Shown piece by piece: positions 5,460 to 7,165 of a stretch of DNA of 7,165 nt (its first letter is position 1; every line of letters begins with the position of its first letter). The notes below the pieces were generated by a model, which did no database searches, was not told the DNA's origin, and saw nothing but the letters and a program-made list of their open reading frames with translations. Origin of the DNA: an uncultured Clostridia bacterium (GTDB lineage: Bacteria; Bacillota; Clostridia; Christensenellales; Aristaeellaceae); the NCBI GenBank assembly GCA_934631985.1, contig CAKTYE010000097.1:1-7165 (forward strand). The letters run 5' to 3'. The position numbers and the translations under genes were made by a program.

Positions 5460-7165
5460 ATGCTTCTGCAAAATGACAAGATCACCCTTTCCATGAATGA
5501 ACGCGGGGAAATCGAAACGCTGTCCATGGCGGGCGGAAGGAATATCATCGCCCGCTCCACGGGGCTGTTCCGTGTGGTGCTGCACAAGGGCGACAACTGG
5601 GAATGCACGGCGGTGGCGCGTGACCAACAGCTGCGCATGGAAGCGGACGGCGACACGCTGCGCCTGACGGTGGACACCCTGCAAACCAGCGAAGGTCCCC
5701 TGCCGGTGAGCATCCGCATGCAGGTGAAGCTGGAGGAGGATCGCCTGCGCTTCAGCGCGGAGCTTGAGAATCGCAGCGACGCGGTGGTGGACGAGTGGAT
5801 CTATCCCCGGGTGGGCGTGATCGAGGACATGGAGGGGCAGCGGCCTGATCTGCTGTATCCCTTCCACCTGGGCGAGCGCATTGCGGATATTGGCGCGTAT
5901 TTGCAGGGCCTGACGGATCGTACGGTGCTGCATGAGGTCACCGGCACTTATCCCGGCTACCTGTCCATGCAGTGGATGCTGCTGGAGGCCGGCAAAACCT
6001 GCCTGTACCTGACGGGCCGGGATCGGAAGCTGCATGTGACCTCTCTGCGGGCCAAGGGCTCGGAGCGGGGCGGCGTGACCCTGGAAATGAACAAAATGTC
6101 CTTTGTGCGCCCCGGCGAGATGTGGGTCTGCCCGGACTACATCGCCCGCCTGTACCACGGCGACTGGCTGGAAAGCGCCCGGGAGTATGCCGCGTGGGCA
6201 TCGACCTGGCGCAAGCACAGCCAGCCCAAGGAATGGATGCGCCGCATGAACGGCTACTTCCTGGTCATCAACAAGCAGCAGTATGGCGACGAGCTTTGGC
6301 CCTACGACACCATCCCGGAGCTGTATGAGCATGCGCAGGCCCACGGCTTTGATACCCTCGGCCTGTTCGGCTGGTATCACACGGGCCATGACAACGGCTA
6401 CCCCGATTTGGAGGTCAGCCCCACCATGGGCGGCGCGGAGAAGCTGAAGGAGGGCATCCGCGCAGTGCATGCCAAGGGCGGTCATGTGACGCTGTATTAT
6501 CAGGGCCACCTGATGGACGTGGCGTCGAAGTTCTACAAGGAAAAGGGCTGCCACCTGGAGGGTAGGACCCGCTGGGGTACGCCTTACTATGAATATTACG
6601 ACAAGTATTGCGCCAGCGATTACCTGCACTTCTTCTCCAAGAAGCCCTTTGCCACCATCTGCCCCAGCTGCACGGAGTGGCATGACCTGATGGCGCAGCG
6701 GGCGGACTGGGTGTATGGCTTCGGCGCGGACGGCATCCTCTACGACCAGATCGGCGGCATGCCTCCGTATCCCTGCTTTGACGAGAGCCGTCATCATATG
6801 GAGGATCGGCCCTCCTTGTCCCACACGCAGGGCCGCATGAAGCTGCATCAGCGCATTCGCGCTCAGGTGGACACCCATGAGAACTTTGCCTACATGACCG
6901 AGCATGTGACCGATGCGCACTCCACCTATCCGGACTGCCTGCACGGCATCGGCAGCCATCCCGACGCAAAGCCTGCCGATCAGCAGAAGGGTCCCGGCCC
7001 GCGGCTGATGCCCGAGCTGTTCCGCTACACCTTCCCGGAAACTATGATCACCATCCGCAACCCCAAGCCCTATGTGCGGCGGCGTGACGCCAACTACGCC
7101 CTGACCTATGGCTTCAAGCTGGAAATGGAGCTGCGCTTCGCCACCGATCGGGAGCTGATCCGCGC
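5460..7165 (+). CDS. DUF6259-type protein, putative glycosidase (3' partial)
   Basis: The frame is open from the ATG at 5460 to the window edge, giving 568 residues; the end is missing (relatives as I recall them run to roughly 650-750). There is no signal peptide, so it should be cytoplasmic. Residues 1 to about 250 are rich in alternating beta-strand patterns and resemble the beta-sandwich in front of many glycosidase barrels. From W259 the sequence looks like a TIM barrel: NGYFLVINKQQYGDELWPYD, GLFGWYHTGHDNGYPDL (301-317), a GGHVTLYYQG strand, CPSCTEWHDL, and GADGILYDQIGG (422-433). D311, D316 and D429 are the most obvious candidate active-site acids; D429 sits at a strand end, as the nucleophile does in GH-D/GH-H-like barrels. 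The family assignment is from recognised conserved blocks; no activity is established that I know of. Its place behind an importer and a GH50-like enzyme suggests it processes the same oligosaccharide. It could also be a non-hydrolytic or substrate-modifying enzyme. Confidence 0.8.
   Translation, partial: MLLQNDKITLSMNERGEIETLSMAGGRNIIARSTGLFRVVLHKGDNWECTAVARDQQLRMEADGDTLRLTVDTLQTSEGPLPVSIRMQVKLEEDRLRFSAELENRSDAVVDEWIYPRVGVIEDMEGQRPDLLYPFHLGERIADIGAYLQGLTDRTVLHEVTGTYPGYLSMQWMLLEAGKTCLYLTGRDRKLHVTSLRAKGSERGGVTLEMNKMSFVRPGEMWVCPDYIARLYHGDWLESAREYAAWASTWRKHSQPKEWMRRMNGYFLVINKQQYGDELWPYDTIPELYEHAQAHGFDTLGLFGWYHTGHDNGYPDLEVSPTMGGAEKLKEGIRAVHAKGGHVTLYYQGHLMDVASKFYKEKGCHLEGRTRWGTPYYEYYDKYCASDYLHFFSKKPFATICPSCTEWHDLMAQRADWVYGFGADGILYDQIGGMPPYPCFDESRHHMEDRPSLSHTQGRMKLHQRIRAQVDTHENFAYMTEHVTDAHSTYPDCLHGIGSHPDAKPADQQKGPGPRLMPELFRYTFPETMITIRNPKPYVRRRDANYALTYGFKLEMELRFATDRELIR

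Noticed and set aside
5972..6328. 118-codon plus-strand frame within the DUF6259 gene
   Set aside because: It is an out-of-frame shadow; the frame from 5460 continues through it with recognisable domain blocks and a proper ribosome binding site.
5394..6959. 521-codon open frame on the minus strand
   Set aside because: It lies entirely opposite the GH50-like end and the DUF6259 gene, has a His/Ala/Gln/Arg-rich composition typical of the complement of GC-rich coding DNA, and shows no recognisable domain.

Overview
The window is a single co-directional (+ strand) carbohydrate import and degradation cluster from a fairly GC-rich bacterium, most likely a member of the Bacillota (Clostridia-type, plausibly gut- or rumen-associated). 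This rests on the Lpl/Ytc-type ABC importer layout, strong AGGAGG-type ribosome binding sites before every gene, and a solute-binding protein typical of Gram-positive anaerobes. The taxon is an inference; there is no rRNA or marker gene to confirm it.

Layout. 1-843 is the 3' part of an LplB-type permease gene whose start lies outside the window. 862-1770 is the partner LplC/YtcP-type permease. 1813-3303 is an LplA-type extracellular solute-binding protein. 3304-3402 is a 99-base intercistronic gap with a perfect 15-bp GC-rich stem-loop (3325-3360), the only strong RNA-level signal in the window. 3403-5430 encodes a cytoplasmic clan GH-A glycoside hydrolase resembling family GH50 (agarase-type) enzymes. 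5460 to the end encodes the N-terminal 568 residues of a DUF6259-type protein, a beta-sandwich followed by a TIM-barrel-like, probably glycosidase-related domain; its end is beyond the window. This last gene is open at the right edge.

How they work together. The binding protein captures an oligosaccharide outside the cell and the two permeases pass it inward. No ATPase is encoded here, so a shared MsmX/MsmK-type ATPase elsewhere is expected. Neither enzyme has a secretion signal, so both should act on the imported sugar in the cytoplasm. The substrate cannot be read from the sequence. The GH50-like fold points towards a beta-linked galactose-containing glycan, but the enzyme is divergent. The pairing of a GH50-like enzyme with a DUF6259 protein behind a dedicated importer is the least described part of the window. 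No RNA genes, mobile elements, CRISPR arrays or gene-free stretches over 300 bases were seen, and no convincing promoter.
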